Positions 13,901 through 28,900 of a stretch of 64,000 nt of DNA are shown here, piece after piece. The stretch is from assembly GCA_032622095.1 (NCBI GenBank), contig CP136069.1:4264976-4328975 (forward strand), written 5' to 3'. The DNA comes from Siphonodentalium dalli (taxonomy: Eukaryota; Mollusca; Scaphopoda; Gadilida; Siphonodentaliidae). Every line of letters begins with the position of its first letter. The stretch's first letter is position 1. Under the pieces are notes generated by a model that made no database searches, was not told the DNA's origin, and saw nothing but the letters and a program-made list of their open reading frames with translations. The position numbers and the translations under genes are program-made.

Positions 13901-16900
13901 TGACTTTTTTTTATTGATTTCTTTCTCGATCGATCAGGGTCGATGGTCTTTTGCGCGGTATATTTGAAATCTTGAACAGATGGATATATAAAAGTAATAT
14001 CTCATCAATTTATTATACTAAATTTGTAGATAATATATTTTTAAAAGTTTTAATTATGTGTTCAGAATCCCGCCGATAGCACAACAACGGCCGCGTCCGT
14101 AGTTACATTACAACCGGAAATAATATTCCGATGCTCCGACATAACCTGATTTCGCAGAGTAAATTTGTGCAATAAAAGCAGAAAGATCCACTTTGAGTCA
14201 TCAATTTGGAATTGCAATGTTCGAGTTCTCAAATTAAACAACAATTGTGACACTAAATGAATATGTTTCCCAACATTTGGTTTGTGGAGAAGTTCACCTA
14301 CATTAAATATTGATCAAATTTCGTCTTCGTCGAAAATTCGCTACCAGTGAACCACGTGTTTCTGTTTCGTTTTTTTTCATTTTGTCAGCCAATACGAGAC
14401 TGAGAACATACTCTATGTCAACATTTTTTAATATTTAGGAAGGCAAGGTGGAAATACGTGCCTGCATTATGATGTTAGTCCATTAAAAAAAATATTATTA
14501 TAAAAATCTTTTTTCACGGGTGAAGTGACAATCATAATGGAACTCGACAGGAAAAACATCCCAATGGCCAGTTCCGCAACTGTCACGCTGATATTTTGCT
14601 TAGCTGTGGCCGATTTAATTACGGCTGGGGAAAATGTTCATATTGCACTATTTGGAAATATAAAATCACCACTTAAGAAATAATACATAATCCAATATAA
14701 ATATCAATTTCAAGTTGTCATATTTTACATAGATTACCCTCGCGGCCACGCATAACGCAATCAACAAGGAAGCGTCTCTGACAACAACTTTCGTTTTCGT
14801 CGAAACCACGTGTTTCTATTTCGTTTGTTTTCATTTTGTCGGCCAAAACAGTATTCTAAGTAAACATTTTGCAAATCTAAAGCCTAGCAAAGGAAGAAAG
14901 GATTTAATATGTGCCCTTCATGATCTTAACCACCAGCAGAAAAAAACACAATCAATGTAAATCGTCATTATTACTCTTTATTCGAGTCTCAAATCCGAGT
15001 GTTGAAAACGCAAAAATTAAAGACGTCAAAAGACGATACGGACGCTACAACAAAAGACGTCAAAAGACGATACAGACGCTACAACAAAAGACGTCAAAAG
15101 ACGATACGTTGGAATAAGGGTTAATAGACTTTCCCTAAACCTTATAAAATACCACTAATATAATGATGTTGTAAGAGTTTTCTGAAATTACTGGTATTGA
15201 TTCACCAATATTTTTCAAATTACTTGGGAATTAAAAAGTGACTTACCAAAACTTTTGCAAAATGAAAATATTTTTTGCCAAATGTGAATTATTTTTGCCA
15301 TTGGCAAATTTGGCAAGTGGCAGCGCGAACCCTGACTAGGACCAGGTTGTAAAGGCAAATGCACTTCTCATTTCTATAGTCCGTCGACAATCAATGATGA
15401 AATAGAAGAGACTACTGACCTTGACAAAGCTGTGTTCGTGGATTTCGCTCATATCCGTCACGACATCCGTGTACACATTGAAACGAGCCAATCGTATTCA
15501 CACAGTCCTGTCCCTCATCACAAAGATTCAGCGTGCCAGAACATTCATCGATATCTATACATAATGACAAAAATCGTATGAAACACAGAGCATTCATCGA
15601 TATCTATAAATAATGACAAAAATCGTATGAAACACAGAGCGATGTATTTATATTGATATATACTCAAGTCTGGATAGTGTCTCTGATATTTGCAGAATGA
15701 GGTTCCCAGAGGGTGAATTAAGTGCCACTACCCCACACAGCAGACGAGCATCACCAAATTCACCCTCTGAGGACCTCATTCTGCTTAGGCCTCATCTTCT
15801 GCGAAGTACCAATAGTATCAAAATAACATTGTTTTTAGTTACTTTTTCCCTTCTGTTCAGTTTCTATATCCCGTAATTTGCAGATGATAAATTGCATAAT
15901 CAAGGTGACTAATGGGTGAACATCACCAACTTCAACTAGGAACTTCAAGAGATCAATCATTCCTAAAAGAAAATAAGTTTTGTTTTTAGAGATAGTATTT
16001 AGTAACCAACCTCGACAGTTATGTCCGTCCGTCTGTAGAGCATAGCCAATTGGACACGAGCATGAGTAGCCGCCGGGTGAGTTATGGCAATAATCGGAAC
16101 AAGGACTCAATCGTGCGCACTCATCATCATCTGAAGTGAAATAGATCTGGGTGTCATACTGGTATCATACTGGTATCTTACTGGTGTCATACTGGTGTCA
16201 TACTGGTATCATACTGGTATCATACAGGTATCATACTGGTATCTTACTGGTGTCTTACTGATATCTTACTGGTATCATACTGGTATCATACTGGTATCAT
16301 ACTGGTATCTTACTGGTATCATACATGTATCATCTGGTATCATACTGGTATCATACTGGTATCATACTGGTATCTTACTGGTATCATACTGGTGTATTAC
16401 TGGTATCGTACTGGTAGCATACAGGTATCTTACTGGTGTCTTACTGATATCTTACTGGTATCATACAGGTATCATACTGGTATCATACTGGTATCTTACT
16501 GATATCATACAGGTATCATACTGGTATCTTACTGGTGTCTTACTGATATCTTACTGGTATCATACAGGTATCATACTGGTATCATACTGGTATCTTACTG
16601 GTATCTTACTGGTATCATACTGGTATCTTACTGGTATCATACTGGTATCTTACTGGTATCATACTGGTATCATACTGGTATCTTACTGGTATCTTACTGG
16701 TATCATACTGGTATCTTACTGGTATCATACTGGTATCTTACTGGTATCTTACTGGTATCATACTGGTATCATACTGGTATCTTACTGGTATCATACTGGT
16801 ATCTTACTGGTATCATACTGGTGTCTTACTGGTATCTTACTGGTATCATACATGTATCATACTGGTGTCATACTGGTGTCATACTGGTATCATACAGGTA

Positions 16901-19900
16901 TCATACTGGTATCTTACTGGTATCTTACTGGTATCATACTGGTATCATACTGGTATCTTACTGGTATCTTACTGGTATCATACTGGTATCATACTGGTAT
17001 CATACTGGTATCTTACTGGTATCATACTGGTATCATACTTGTATCATACTGGTATCATACTGGTATCATACTGGTATCATACTGGTATCATACTGGTATC
17101 ATACTGGTATCATACTGGTGTCTTACTGGTATCTTACTGGTATCATACTGGTATCTTATTTGTATCATACTGGTATCTTACTGATATCATACTGGTATCT
17201 TACTGGTATCATACTGGTATCATACTGGTATCTTACTGGTATCATACTGGTATCTTACTGGTATCATACTGGTGTCTTACTGGTATCTTACTGGTATCAT
17301 ACATGTATCATACTGGTGTCATACTGGTATCATACAGGTATCATACTGGTATCTTACTGGTATCTTACTGGTATCATACTGGTATCATACTGGTATCTTA
17401 CTGGTATCTTACTGGTATCATACTGGTATCATACTGGTATCATACTGGTATCATACTTGTATCATACTGGTATCATACTGGTATCATACTTGTATCATAC
17501 TGGTATCATACTGGTATCATACAGGTATCATACTGGTATCATACTGGTATCATAATGGTGTCTTACTGGTATCTTACTGGTATCATACAGGTATCATACT
17601 GGTATCATACTGGTATCATACAGGTATCATACTGGTATCTTACTGGTGTCTTACTGATATCTTACTGGTATCATACAGGTATCAGACTGGTATCATGCTG
17701 GTATCTTACTGGTATCTTACTGGTATCATACTGGTATCTTACTGGTATCATACTGGTATCTTACTGGTATCATACTGGTATCATACTGGTATCATACAGG
17801 TATCATACTGGTATCATACTGGTATCTTACTGGTATCTTACTGGTATCTTACTGGTATCATACTGGTATCTTACTGGTATCATACTGGTATCTTACTGGT
17901 ATCATACTGGTATCTTACTGGTATCATACTGGTATCATACTGGTATCTTACTGGTATCTTACTGGTATACTGGTATCTTACTGGTATCATACTGGTATCT
18001 TACTGGTATCATACTGGTATCTTACTGGTATCATACTGGTATCATACTGGTATCTTACTGGTATCATACTGGTATCATACTGGTGTCTTACTGGTATCTT
18101 ACTGGTATCATACATGTATCATACTGGTGTCATACTGGTATCATACAGGTATCATACTGGTATCTTACTGGTATCTTACTGGTATCATACTGGTATCATA
18201 CTGGTATCTTACTGGTATCTTACTGGTATCATAATGGTATCATACTGGTATCATACTGGTATCTTACTGGTATCATACTGGTATCATACTTGTATCATAC
18301 TGGTATCATACTGGTATCATACTGGTATCATACAGGTATCATACTGGTATCATAATGGTGTCTTACTGGTATCTTACTGGTATCATACTGGTATCTTACT
18401 TGTATCATACTGGTATCTTACTGATATCATACTGGTATCTTACTGGTATCATACTGGTATCATACTGGTATCTTACTGGTATCATACTGGTATCTTACTG
18501 GTATCATACTGGTGTCTTACTGGTATCTTACTGGTATCATACATGTATCATACTGGTGTCATACTGGTGTCATACTGGTATCATACAGGTATCATACTGG
18601 TATCTTACTGGTATCTTACTGGTATCATACTGGTATCATACTGGTATCTTACTGGTATCTTACTGGTATCATACTGGTATCATACTGGTATCATACTGGT
18701 ATCTTACTGGTATCATACTGGTATCATACTGGTATCATACTTGTATCATACTGGTATCATACTGGTATCATACTGGTATCATACTGGTATCATACTGGTA
18801 TCATAATGGTGTCTTACTGGTATCTTACTGGTATCATACAGGTATCATACTGGTATCATACTGGTATCTTACTGGTATCATACAGGTATCATACTGGTAT
18901 CTTACTGGTGTCTTACTGATATCTTACTGGTATCATACAGGTATCATACTGGTATCATACTGGTATCTTACTGGTATCGTACTGGTATCATACTGGTATC
19001 TTACTGGTATCATACTGGTATCTTACTGGTATCATACTGGTATCATACTGGTATCTTACTGGTATCTTACTGGTATCATACTGGTATCTTACTGGTATCA
19101 TACTGGTATCTTACTGGTATCATACTGGTATCTTACTGGTATCATACTGGTATCTTACTGGTATCTTACTGGTATCATACTGGTATCATACTGGTATCAT
19201 ACTGGTATCTTACTGGTATCATACTGGTATCATACTGGTATCATACTTGTATCATACTGGTATCATACTGGTATCATACTGGTATCATACAGGTATCATA
19301 CTGGTATCATACTGGTATCATAATGGTGTCTTACTTGTATCTTACTGGTATCATACTGGTATCTTACTTGTATCATACTGGTATCTTACTGGTATCATAC
19401 TGGTATCTTACTGGTATCATACTGGTATCTTACTGGTATCATACTGGTATCTTACTGGTATCATACTGGTGTCTTACTGGTATCTTACTGGTATAATACA
19501 TGTATCATACTGGTGTCATACTGGTATCATACAGGTATCATACTGGTATCTTACTGGTATCTTACTGGTATCATACTGGTATCTTACTGGTATCATACTG
19601 GTATCTTACTGGTATCATACTGGTATCATACTGGTATCTTACTGGTATCATACTGGTATCTTACTGGTATCATACTGGTGTCTTACTGGTATCTTACTGG
19701 TATAATACATGTATCATACTGGTGTCATACTGGTGTCATACTGGTATCATACAGGTATCATACTGGTATCTTACTGGTATCTTACTGGTATCATACTGGT
19801 ATCATACTGGTATCTTACTGGTATCTTACTGGTATCTTACTGGTATCATACTGGTATCATACTGGTATCATACTGGTATCTTACTGGTATCATACTGGTA

Positions 19901-22900
19901 TCATACTGGTATCATACTGGTATCATACTGGTATCATACTGGTATCATACATGTATCATACTGGTATCATACTGGTATCATAATGGTGTCTTACTGGTGT
20001 CTTACTGGTGTCATACTGGTGTCATACTGGTGTCTTACTGGTGTCTTACTGGTGTCTTACTGGTATCATACTGGTATCATACTGGTATCATACTGGTATC
20101 TTACTCACTTCTTAACACTTTACCCAACAGAACGGCCCTGTGCCAATGCATTCTCTTATATATGCGAGTAGACCATAGGTCGCCTCGCATATATAAGAGA
20201 ATGCATTGGCTTAACACATATTAAAAATGATAAAATTGTCAAAGAATGTAGAAAAATATTATAAAAATTGTTAAAAAATGTATAAAGACAAAATTATAAA
20301 ATTGTTAAAGAATGTAAGAAAAAATGGTAAAAAATGTTAATTTTTTTTTTTTTTTAGGCCAATGCATTCTCTTATATATGCGAGGCGACCTATGGTCGAC
20401 TCGCATATATAAGAGAATGCATTGGCACAGGGCATAACTGTAAACATCACAATGTGGTCAATGAACCGGTTCCAATGATATCCATATTTGTATGGTGTTA
20501 TTGAGACAGACCGAAGATATTTTAGGCTGTTGAAGCTTTATTTGGGCGTTTTTGGCCGCTTTGTTGGGTAAAGGGTTAATCGAAAATCATTTATAAAATG
20601 AGATGCGGATGGTGCCAGGATTTATTAAATGAGAGTGCCGTCTGCAATGAGTTTCTTAAAAGATTCGAGATCGAGCTTCTGGAAGTTCGTAAACTAGATG
20701 GTCAAGGGCGTACCCCGAGACCATTTAGTTTACGAATGTCCAGTAGTAGCCCATTAACTGACTTAAAATACAGTTTTATACAAGGAGAAATTACATTGAT
20801 ACAGATGAAAAATTCTGATAAATGAGATGTTTACGAACATTTTTCTGGGGCAAAATTGTCCTTGGCAGACAGCAAAACCTCGCCCTTGACATTTGAGTGG
20901 AAATTGCACGTCAATTTTGTCATGTTAACAATTGTCTAGGCATATACAACAGTCCAGTAGAGTTTTGTTAGAAATTAAACGTTGATATAGGCAAACATAT
21001 AATAAAGTATTTGTTTTCACTGTAAATATAACATAGTATATATATAATATTTTTTTACCCAAAATATGTATCTCCTATAAACTCAGGTGGGTTTTATGGA
21101 CATAGTCGGATTATCTGCCTCGTGGCCTCCTCCTCTTCAAGAATTCTAATTATAACCATTAGTTTCAGTGTCCAAGATATATTTGACGGATATATAATAT
21201 TTTTTTACCCAAAATATGTATCTCCTATAATAAATATCTTGGACACTGAACACAGCAAGGGCCCTCCCAGTTGGGATCAACATTCCCGCCCCGTGCACTC
21301 GGTCAAACGCATCAAACACACAGGAGGAAGAAATTTAAATGAATGAGGTCTTGTCTTTCAATCGCTGTTATAGTGAAAGGACTCGCATGATTGGTCCAAA
21401 TATATAATCGCCATTAATTGGCATTTGACAAGTGCGCGTACTCGAGGTATTGCGTACCGATTTTTAAAACGACTTCTAGAAATCTTGCAAGCAAGAAATA
21501 TATAACCATTAGTTTCAGTGTCCAAGATATATTTGATGGAGATACACTGTCCACGCAATTATCTGTATTTTGGGCATGAATGCAATTTAGGATACTTTTT
21601 ACTTGCGAATTATCAAAGCAATATCGTTCTGTGCAGAAGATGAACAGTAACTCTATTATGATGACGTGTTATGTTTGAATGTGATAGATACAACTGGTAT
21701 GCAAATTAATATGCTGCCTTTTCTTATAAGGAATTTTATTACATGGGGTTTATAAGCAATATGTACATGTTTGTTATTGTGGGCGGATGTTAGAAGCGAA
21801 CTATTTCTTGAATTGAGGTCCCCGTGGGAGTTCGTTGTGTACAAATTGGGAGACATGACCACTCTGGATTACGAATGTCGACTTGTGGTATAAAGCATCG
21901 ACTTGTGGTATAAAGCATCGACTTGTGGTATAAAGCATCGACTTGTGGTATAAAGCATCGACTTGTGGTATAAAGCATCGACTTGTGGTATAAAGCATCA
22001 TACCACAACTTGTGGTATAACATAGTATATATATAATATTTTTTTACCCAAAATATGTATCTCCTATAAACTCATATAAAATAACCCATAATTCTGCTGT
22101 GGTTAAGGTGTCGATTATTTAGGGCATTACATTACAAAGGAGCTGGGTTTTAAGTAGGGTTATTTTAGTGACACCTACCTATACAGTATGAACCTTCATC
22201 TAGATTGAAACCTTGTGGACATTTGTTGCTTGGTGTTCCTGTAAAGGACAGAATATAAGCATTACCCTCTTTAACGCTGACTGATTTCATGATGTTGTGC
22301 ACTGGGCTGTTGATTTTATGGAGAAAGTTGCACAAACCATAAAATTAACACAAGACAAAAGCTTTTATCATACACAATCTTCCTCGCGAAATATGATTAC
22401 TTTATATTATATTTTGCGGTAGTACAATTTGAAATGGCACTTTAACCCATTCATGACGGGAGCTGCTCTGGTGCAACGTTAAAGACCCTCTGCCAATGCG
22501 TTCTCTTATAAATGCGAGTCGACCATAGGTCTCCTCGCATATATAAGAGAATGCATTGGCCTAACAATTTTTTATCAATTTTTCTTATATTCTTTACAAT
22601 TTTTATCATTTTTTCTTACATTATTTAACAATTTTTATCATTTTTATAATTTTTTCTTACATTCTATAACAATTTTTATCATTTTTTCTTCTATTCTTTA
22701 ACAATTTGATCATTTTTATCATTTTTTCTTACATTCTTTAACAATTTTAACTTTTTTTTTTATCATTTTTCTTAGGATCGGACAGATTTAAATCCAGTAA
22801 ACTCACTATCTTCTACGGTCATTGGGGTATATTAATTTAGAGATTATTTCTACGGTCATCGGGGTATATTAATTTAAAGATTAACATCTTCTACAGTCAT

Positions 22901-25900
22901 CGGGGTATATTAATTTAGAGATTAACATTTTCTACGGTCATTGGGGTATATTAATATAGAGATTAACATTTTCTATGGTCATTGGGGTATATTAATTTAG
23001 AGATTAACATCTTCTACGGTCATTGGGGTATATTAATTTAGAGATTAACATCTTCTACGGTCATCGGGGTATATTAATTTAGAGATTAACATCTTCTACG
23101 GTCATTGGGGTATATTAATTTAGAGATTAACATCTTCTACAGTCATTGGGGTATATTAATTTAGAGATTAACATCTTCTACGGTCATTGGGGTATATTAA
23201 TTTAGAGATTAACATCTTCTACGGTCATTGGGGTATATTAATTTAGAGATTATTTCTACAGTCATTGGGGTATATTAATTTAGAGATAATTTCTACGGTT
23301 ATTGGGTTATATTAATTTAGAGATTATTTCTACGGTCATTGGGGTATATTAATTTAGAGATTATTTCTATGGTCATTGGGGTATATTAATTTAGAGATTA
23401 ACATCTTCTACGGTCATTGGGGTATATTAATTTAGAGATTAACATCTTCTACGGCCATTGGGGTATATTAATTAGAGATTATTTCTACGGTCATTGGGGT
23501 ATATTAATTTAGAGATTAACATCTTCTACGGTCATTGGGGTATATTAATTTAGAGATTAACATCTTCTACAGTCATTGGGGTATATTAATTTAGAGATTA
23601 ACATCTTCTACGGTCATTGGGGTATATTAATTTAGAGATTAACATCTTCTACGGTCATTGGGGTATATTAATTTAGAGATTAACATCTTCTACGGTCATT
23701 GGGGTATATTAATTTAGAGATTAACATCTTCTACGGTCATTGGGGTATATTAATTTAGAGATTAGCAATTTCCTACCTGGATGAATACTAGCAACCAGTC
23801 GATAGTTAACTGTATCCTTGTCTGGGCCCAACTCAACTTCTAGTTCTCTAGTCCTCAACTTCTCAACCAAGAATGGCATGTTTCCTTGCTCTGCTTTATA
23901 GATGATGGTATGATTCCACATGTACGGGAACAATAAACCGTTAGCACGGAATAAACGTGAAGAATGTGCGTAAATTCTCCCTGAAATAAATAAAGGCATG
24001 TTTAGATGAATTAATACGTTGTGTCCGTTACGTTATGATATATATATCGGGGTGCCCCTCGGTGTGCCCCTCGGTGTGCCCCTCGGGTTGCCCCTCGGTG
24101 TGCCCCTCGGTGTGCCCCTCGGTGTGCCCCCTCGGTTTGCCCCTCGGTGTGCCCCTCGGGGTGCCCCATCGGTGTGCCCCTCGGTGTGCCCCTCGGTGTG
24201 CCCCTCGGTGTGTCCGTTACGTTATGATATATATATCGGGGTGCCCCTCGGTGTGCCCCTCGGTGTGCCCCTCGGGGTGCCCCTCGGTGTGCCCCTCGGT
24301 GTGCCCCTCGGTGTGCCCCTCGGTGTGCCCCTCGGTGTGCCCCTCGGTTTGCCCCTCGGTGTGCCCCTCGGGGTGCCCCTCGGTGTGCCCCTCGGTGTGC
24401 CCCTCGGGGTGCCCCGAGCAACTTTGTTTTATCTTTTCTTTTCTATCAAATACAATTCACCAGTGCATGGTTGCAAATATTTGAACTATACACTAAATGA
24501 TAACGCTTCCGTGGCAATAATAAGGTAATGTCGTGCAGCCCAATAGGGCGTTAATTGTATTGTCAAAATGAAATGAACGATTGATCGTCGAAAATTGCAA
24601 TATCAAAATATACAGGGCAAGGCTTATCGATACATAAACTATGCAGTGTTTTTCACCATATGTATATACCCATGGGCTATATTATTCATCTATAATGGCA
24701 TAATAACATGGCATATTATCTACCATTTCCTATGAAATTCCCTGATCAAATTGGCGATAACAAATTGGCAATAAAAGCATATGTATCATTACTGCAGTTG
24801 CAATATAAGGCGCTTATGACATCCTTGGCTGTTCAAAATAATGAATGAACTGAGGTCACATGCAATCGTGTACAAAATAAAAACAACGTATATTCTGGCG
24901 TACTATAGACAAAGAGTTACTAGTTTTTTTATCAGTATTTGATGGGCTCCCATCGTGGGTAATATGTTAAAACATACAAGAAAGTAACTAATATATAATT
25001 GTTCACTATTTATTATTTAATTAATTAAAAACGCAACTGTAAGAGATTTTGTCCATTTAATTCAATTTCTGTTCGACACATGCACATCTGTATATAGTCC
25101 TCCTCATATGGTCTGAGCATTATTTCATCTATGGGCCAGTCTGTATATAGTCCTCATCATATGGTCTGAGCATTATTTCATCTATGGGCCAGTCTGTATA
25201 TAGTCCTCCTCATATGGTCTGAGCATTATTTCAACTATGGGCCAGTCTGTATATAGCTCCTCATATGGTCTGAGCATTATTTCATCGAGGCGTCTGAGAT
25301 CTACATCGTATTATCTATATTATGTTTAAATCTTACCCGGGCCGGTCTGTATATAGTCCTCCTCATACGGTCTGAGCATGATTTCATCGAGGCCTCTGAG
25401 ATCTACATCGTATTATCTATATTATGTTTAAATCTTACCCGGGCCGGTCTGTATATAGTCCTCCTCATACGGTCTGAGCATGATTTCATCGAGGCCTCTG
25501 AGATCAGGTACTTCCCCTCGTAAGACGATGTCGATCTGCAGTATTCCATTGTGATCCACTCCTCTCACATAATGCGACATCTTGAGGATTTCACCTGATA
25601 AATAACAAGAGCATCACTTGAGCATGGCTATATACAGTAATTCCCCAAATAATCGAAAAATTACCCATAATTCTGCTGTGGTTAAGGAATCGATTAATTA
25701 GGGCATTTCTATACTTGTAAAATTATTATTAAATCAGTTGAACAAGAGCAAGTCTTGAAATAGTTTGCCTGCCTTTTGCAGAATGAGGTTCCCAGAGGGT
25801 GAATTTAGTGATGCTACCCCAATTAGCGGGCTAGCATCACCAAATTCACCCTCTGGGAACCTCATTCTGCTGAGGTGTAAGCAGAATGAGGTCCCCAGAG

Positions 25901-28900
25901 GGTGAATTTGGTGATGCTAGCCCGCTATGCGGGGTAGCATCACAAACTTCACCCTCTGGGGGACCTCATTCTGCAAATGACAGGCAAACTATTTCAAGGC
26001 TTGAACAAGAGCATCGCTAAGGTGTGGCAATATACACTTATAGGTCGCCTCGCATATATGAGGGTATCACCCCCTTTTTCGGTACGCGGGATTCAGGGTG
26101 TTTTGATGCCGTACGCGGGATTCATACCCCGGAATTAACTGGTATTCGAATTCCAACAAAACATCTTGGACGCAGGTTTTGATGGCGCAAAATAATATTT
26201 TGTGCTAGTTATATGTGTGAATGAGTGGGTAGAATAGCTTCTTGGGCATATTCGACCACCATGCCATCATAAAGTATCATTAATCGTATCATAACGGCCT
26301 CATAACGCCCATAATACTCTACTCCAATATCATGTCAGGTATAATGGATCATAATGTGTCTATGTAACTTCTGCTTGTATCTGTCTGATATTAAAACAGT
26401 CAATTTTTATGTCATTTATCACATATTATTTCTTAACATGTATTCAGGATTCACCCCCCAAAAGTAACTGGTATTCAGGATTCAGGGGGTGATACCTCAT
26501 ATATAAGAGAATGGATTGGCCTAACAAATTTTATGTTAATTTTTATTATTGTTAAAGAATGTAAGAAATAATGATTAAAAAAAATGATAAAAATTGTTAA
26601 AGAATGTAAGAAAAATTTATAACAAATGATAACAAATTGTTAGGCCAATGCATTCTCTTATATATGCGAGGCGATCTACGCATTGGCACAGGGTCTTTAA
26701 TTTCGCGCCAGCGCAGCTCCCGTCACAAAAGGGTTAAAGAACATTAGGGCACACCAAGTACGCACTGTTTACGCTTCATGGGTTATCGGGGCTCACTTGC
26801 TCTTAACCCTTTACCCAACAAACCGGCCAAAAACGCCCAAATAAAGCTTCAACAGCCTAAAATATCTTCGGTCTGTCTCAATAACACCATACAAATATGG
26901 ATATCATTGGAACCGGTTCATCGACCACATTGTGATGGTTACAGTTATGCCCTGTGCCAATGCATTCTCTTATATATGCGAGTCGACCATAGGTCGCCTC
27001 GCATATATAAGAGAATGCATTGGCCTAAAAACAATCTTTTTTTAACACTTTTTACCATTTTTTCTTACATTCTTTAACAATTTTAGAATTTTTTCTTACA
27101 TTTTTTATAATATTTTTCTACATTCTTTGACACTTTTATCATTTTTAATATGTGTTAAGCCAATGCATTCTCTTATATATGCGAGGCGACCTATGGTCGA
27201 CTCGCATATATAAGAGAATGCATTGGCACAGGGCCGTTCTGTTGGATAAAGGGTTAAGAGTTAAACGAGCTAATATGTATAGGACCCAAAGGTCCACATT
27301 TACACAGTTCTACCAATGGCAGGGCTGGCGGTCTAGAAAATCCACGAGGGCTATTAATAGCCCTCCTAGATTTGCCTAGGAGGGCTATAGCCCTCCTCAA
27401 CTTTTACAGTTATTATTTATTTTATCTGACTTACTACAGCCCTTGGTTTGTCTATTTTTGATGTTGTTTAACTCCATCTATTTACATACTAAGTGTGATT
27501 ATCACTAAATCCAGCATTTCGATTGGTCGGCGCCCACGTGACTAGTTGCAAATATTTCTCGGTGAACGCGCAACAGCTCATAACTGCAACCCCATAATTA
27601 CATCGACGCGTCACCGATACCAGAAAGAAAAACGCGTAATGTTTTGGGCGCATTTGACTCGCACAGGATTGGCTTAATAAATCATCAGGCTTCAATATAA
27701 AGAAATTGTTCCTGTTAAATTTTGCCAAGGGTGCTATGGGATATTTTGGGCTGGTTTTGTCACAATACACTTTTCGATTTAAATACATTTACAAAAGTGG
27801 CTTTTTCGCTAAATGTATATAAATATAAGGATTAACTGTCATGTGGACTGTTTTCATGGAGATGTAACCATGAGGTAAGTGGTCATAACTTGTATGTAAA
27901 ACCCTTCGGGATTAACACAAGTTATGACCACTTACCTCACAGTTACATCTCCATAAAAACAGTCCACATGACAGTTAATCCTTATTTAAATTAACTTTTT
28001 TACGTGGAAACAAAATGTCCAGAGTTGTGAATGTCAAATCCCCCACAGTAATTATAGATATGGTGAATATTTAACTATGCTTTATATGTTATGATAATTA
28101 ATATAAACCACAAACAAAATCTAAGAGTGTTTGTACTCAACAATTTATCAGTGGTTATCCAAACAATGCGACGAAATTGGGTGAGTTTGTCAAAGCATTC
28201 TCTATGTTGTGTAATTTTTCATAAATTACACAATCAAGAACAATATTAAATCCAGTATATTTACACTTGAATACAGTTACAAATGACTGCTTTATTTCTC
28301 AAAGTAATCCATATTCCATCACTGATGACAAGTTGGATTCCAACTTGGAATGGCCACTTTCGCAGATTACTGCTTCCAGCGGTCAAGTCGCTCTGTATAG
28401 ATTTACTGGGTGTTTGCAATTGGGTACATAGAGAATAGTTTCTCAACTTTAATAAGAGAATAACACTGCAAACAAGAATACTTGGAGGCATTATCTCATT
28501 ATATTAAAAGATTGTCAATGACCGCTACCAGCTAAATACAATTTTCCACTGATAGGAACGGAAACGGAACAAAAGGTTGAACTCAATTGAGAAAGTGACA
28601 TTTGGTTCTCACTATCCACAAACCTGTGTTGATTTTATCCAGTGAAATATATTGTACGCTCAACCTTATGAAGAGAAATAGTTTATTTTGTTCTTAAAAT
28701 GTGTGAGAATCGATCAAAAGATCTGATTTACGAAACAGTTCGTTCCGGAATTTAATGATTCCGCCATGCCCATTTGACATTACCATCAGGTCAAGCATGC
28801 GCACGCTGTACAATATATTATTTTTAAAAGTATAATACATTTTTCCTTAAAGAAAGCCTGAACACTGAACTATATGGATATATGTCCTGTTTTGTAAGCC

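Noticed and set aside
16195..20224. Long open frames coding for [15 protein letters not shown] repeats
   Set aside because: They come from an 11-bp repeat that leaves all three forward frames open. There is no start context, no domain, and the array lies in an intron on the other strand.
20598..20825. 75-residue forward frame starting [10 protein letters not shown]
   Set aside because: It crosses an inverted repeat, has no known domain and is on the strand opposite to the gene. Probably chance.
24011..24528. Open frames reading VPLGVPLG or RGAHRGAH
   Set aside because: Product of a 12-bp GC-rich tandem repeat open on both strands. No flanking coding signals.
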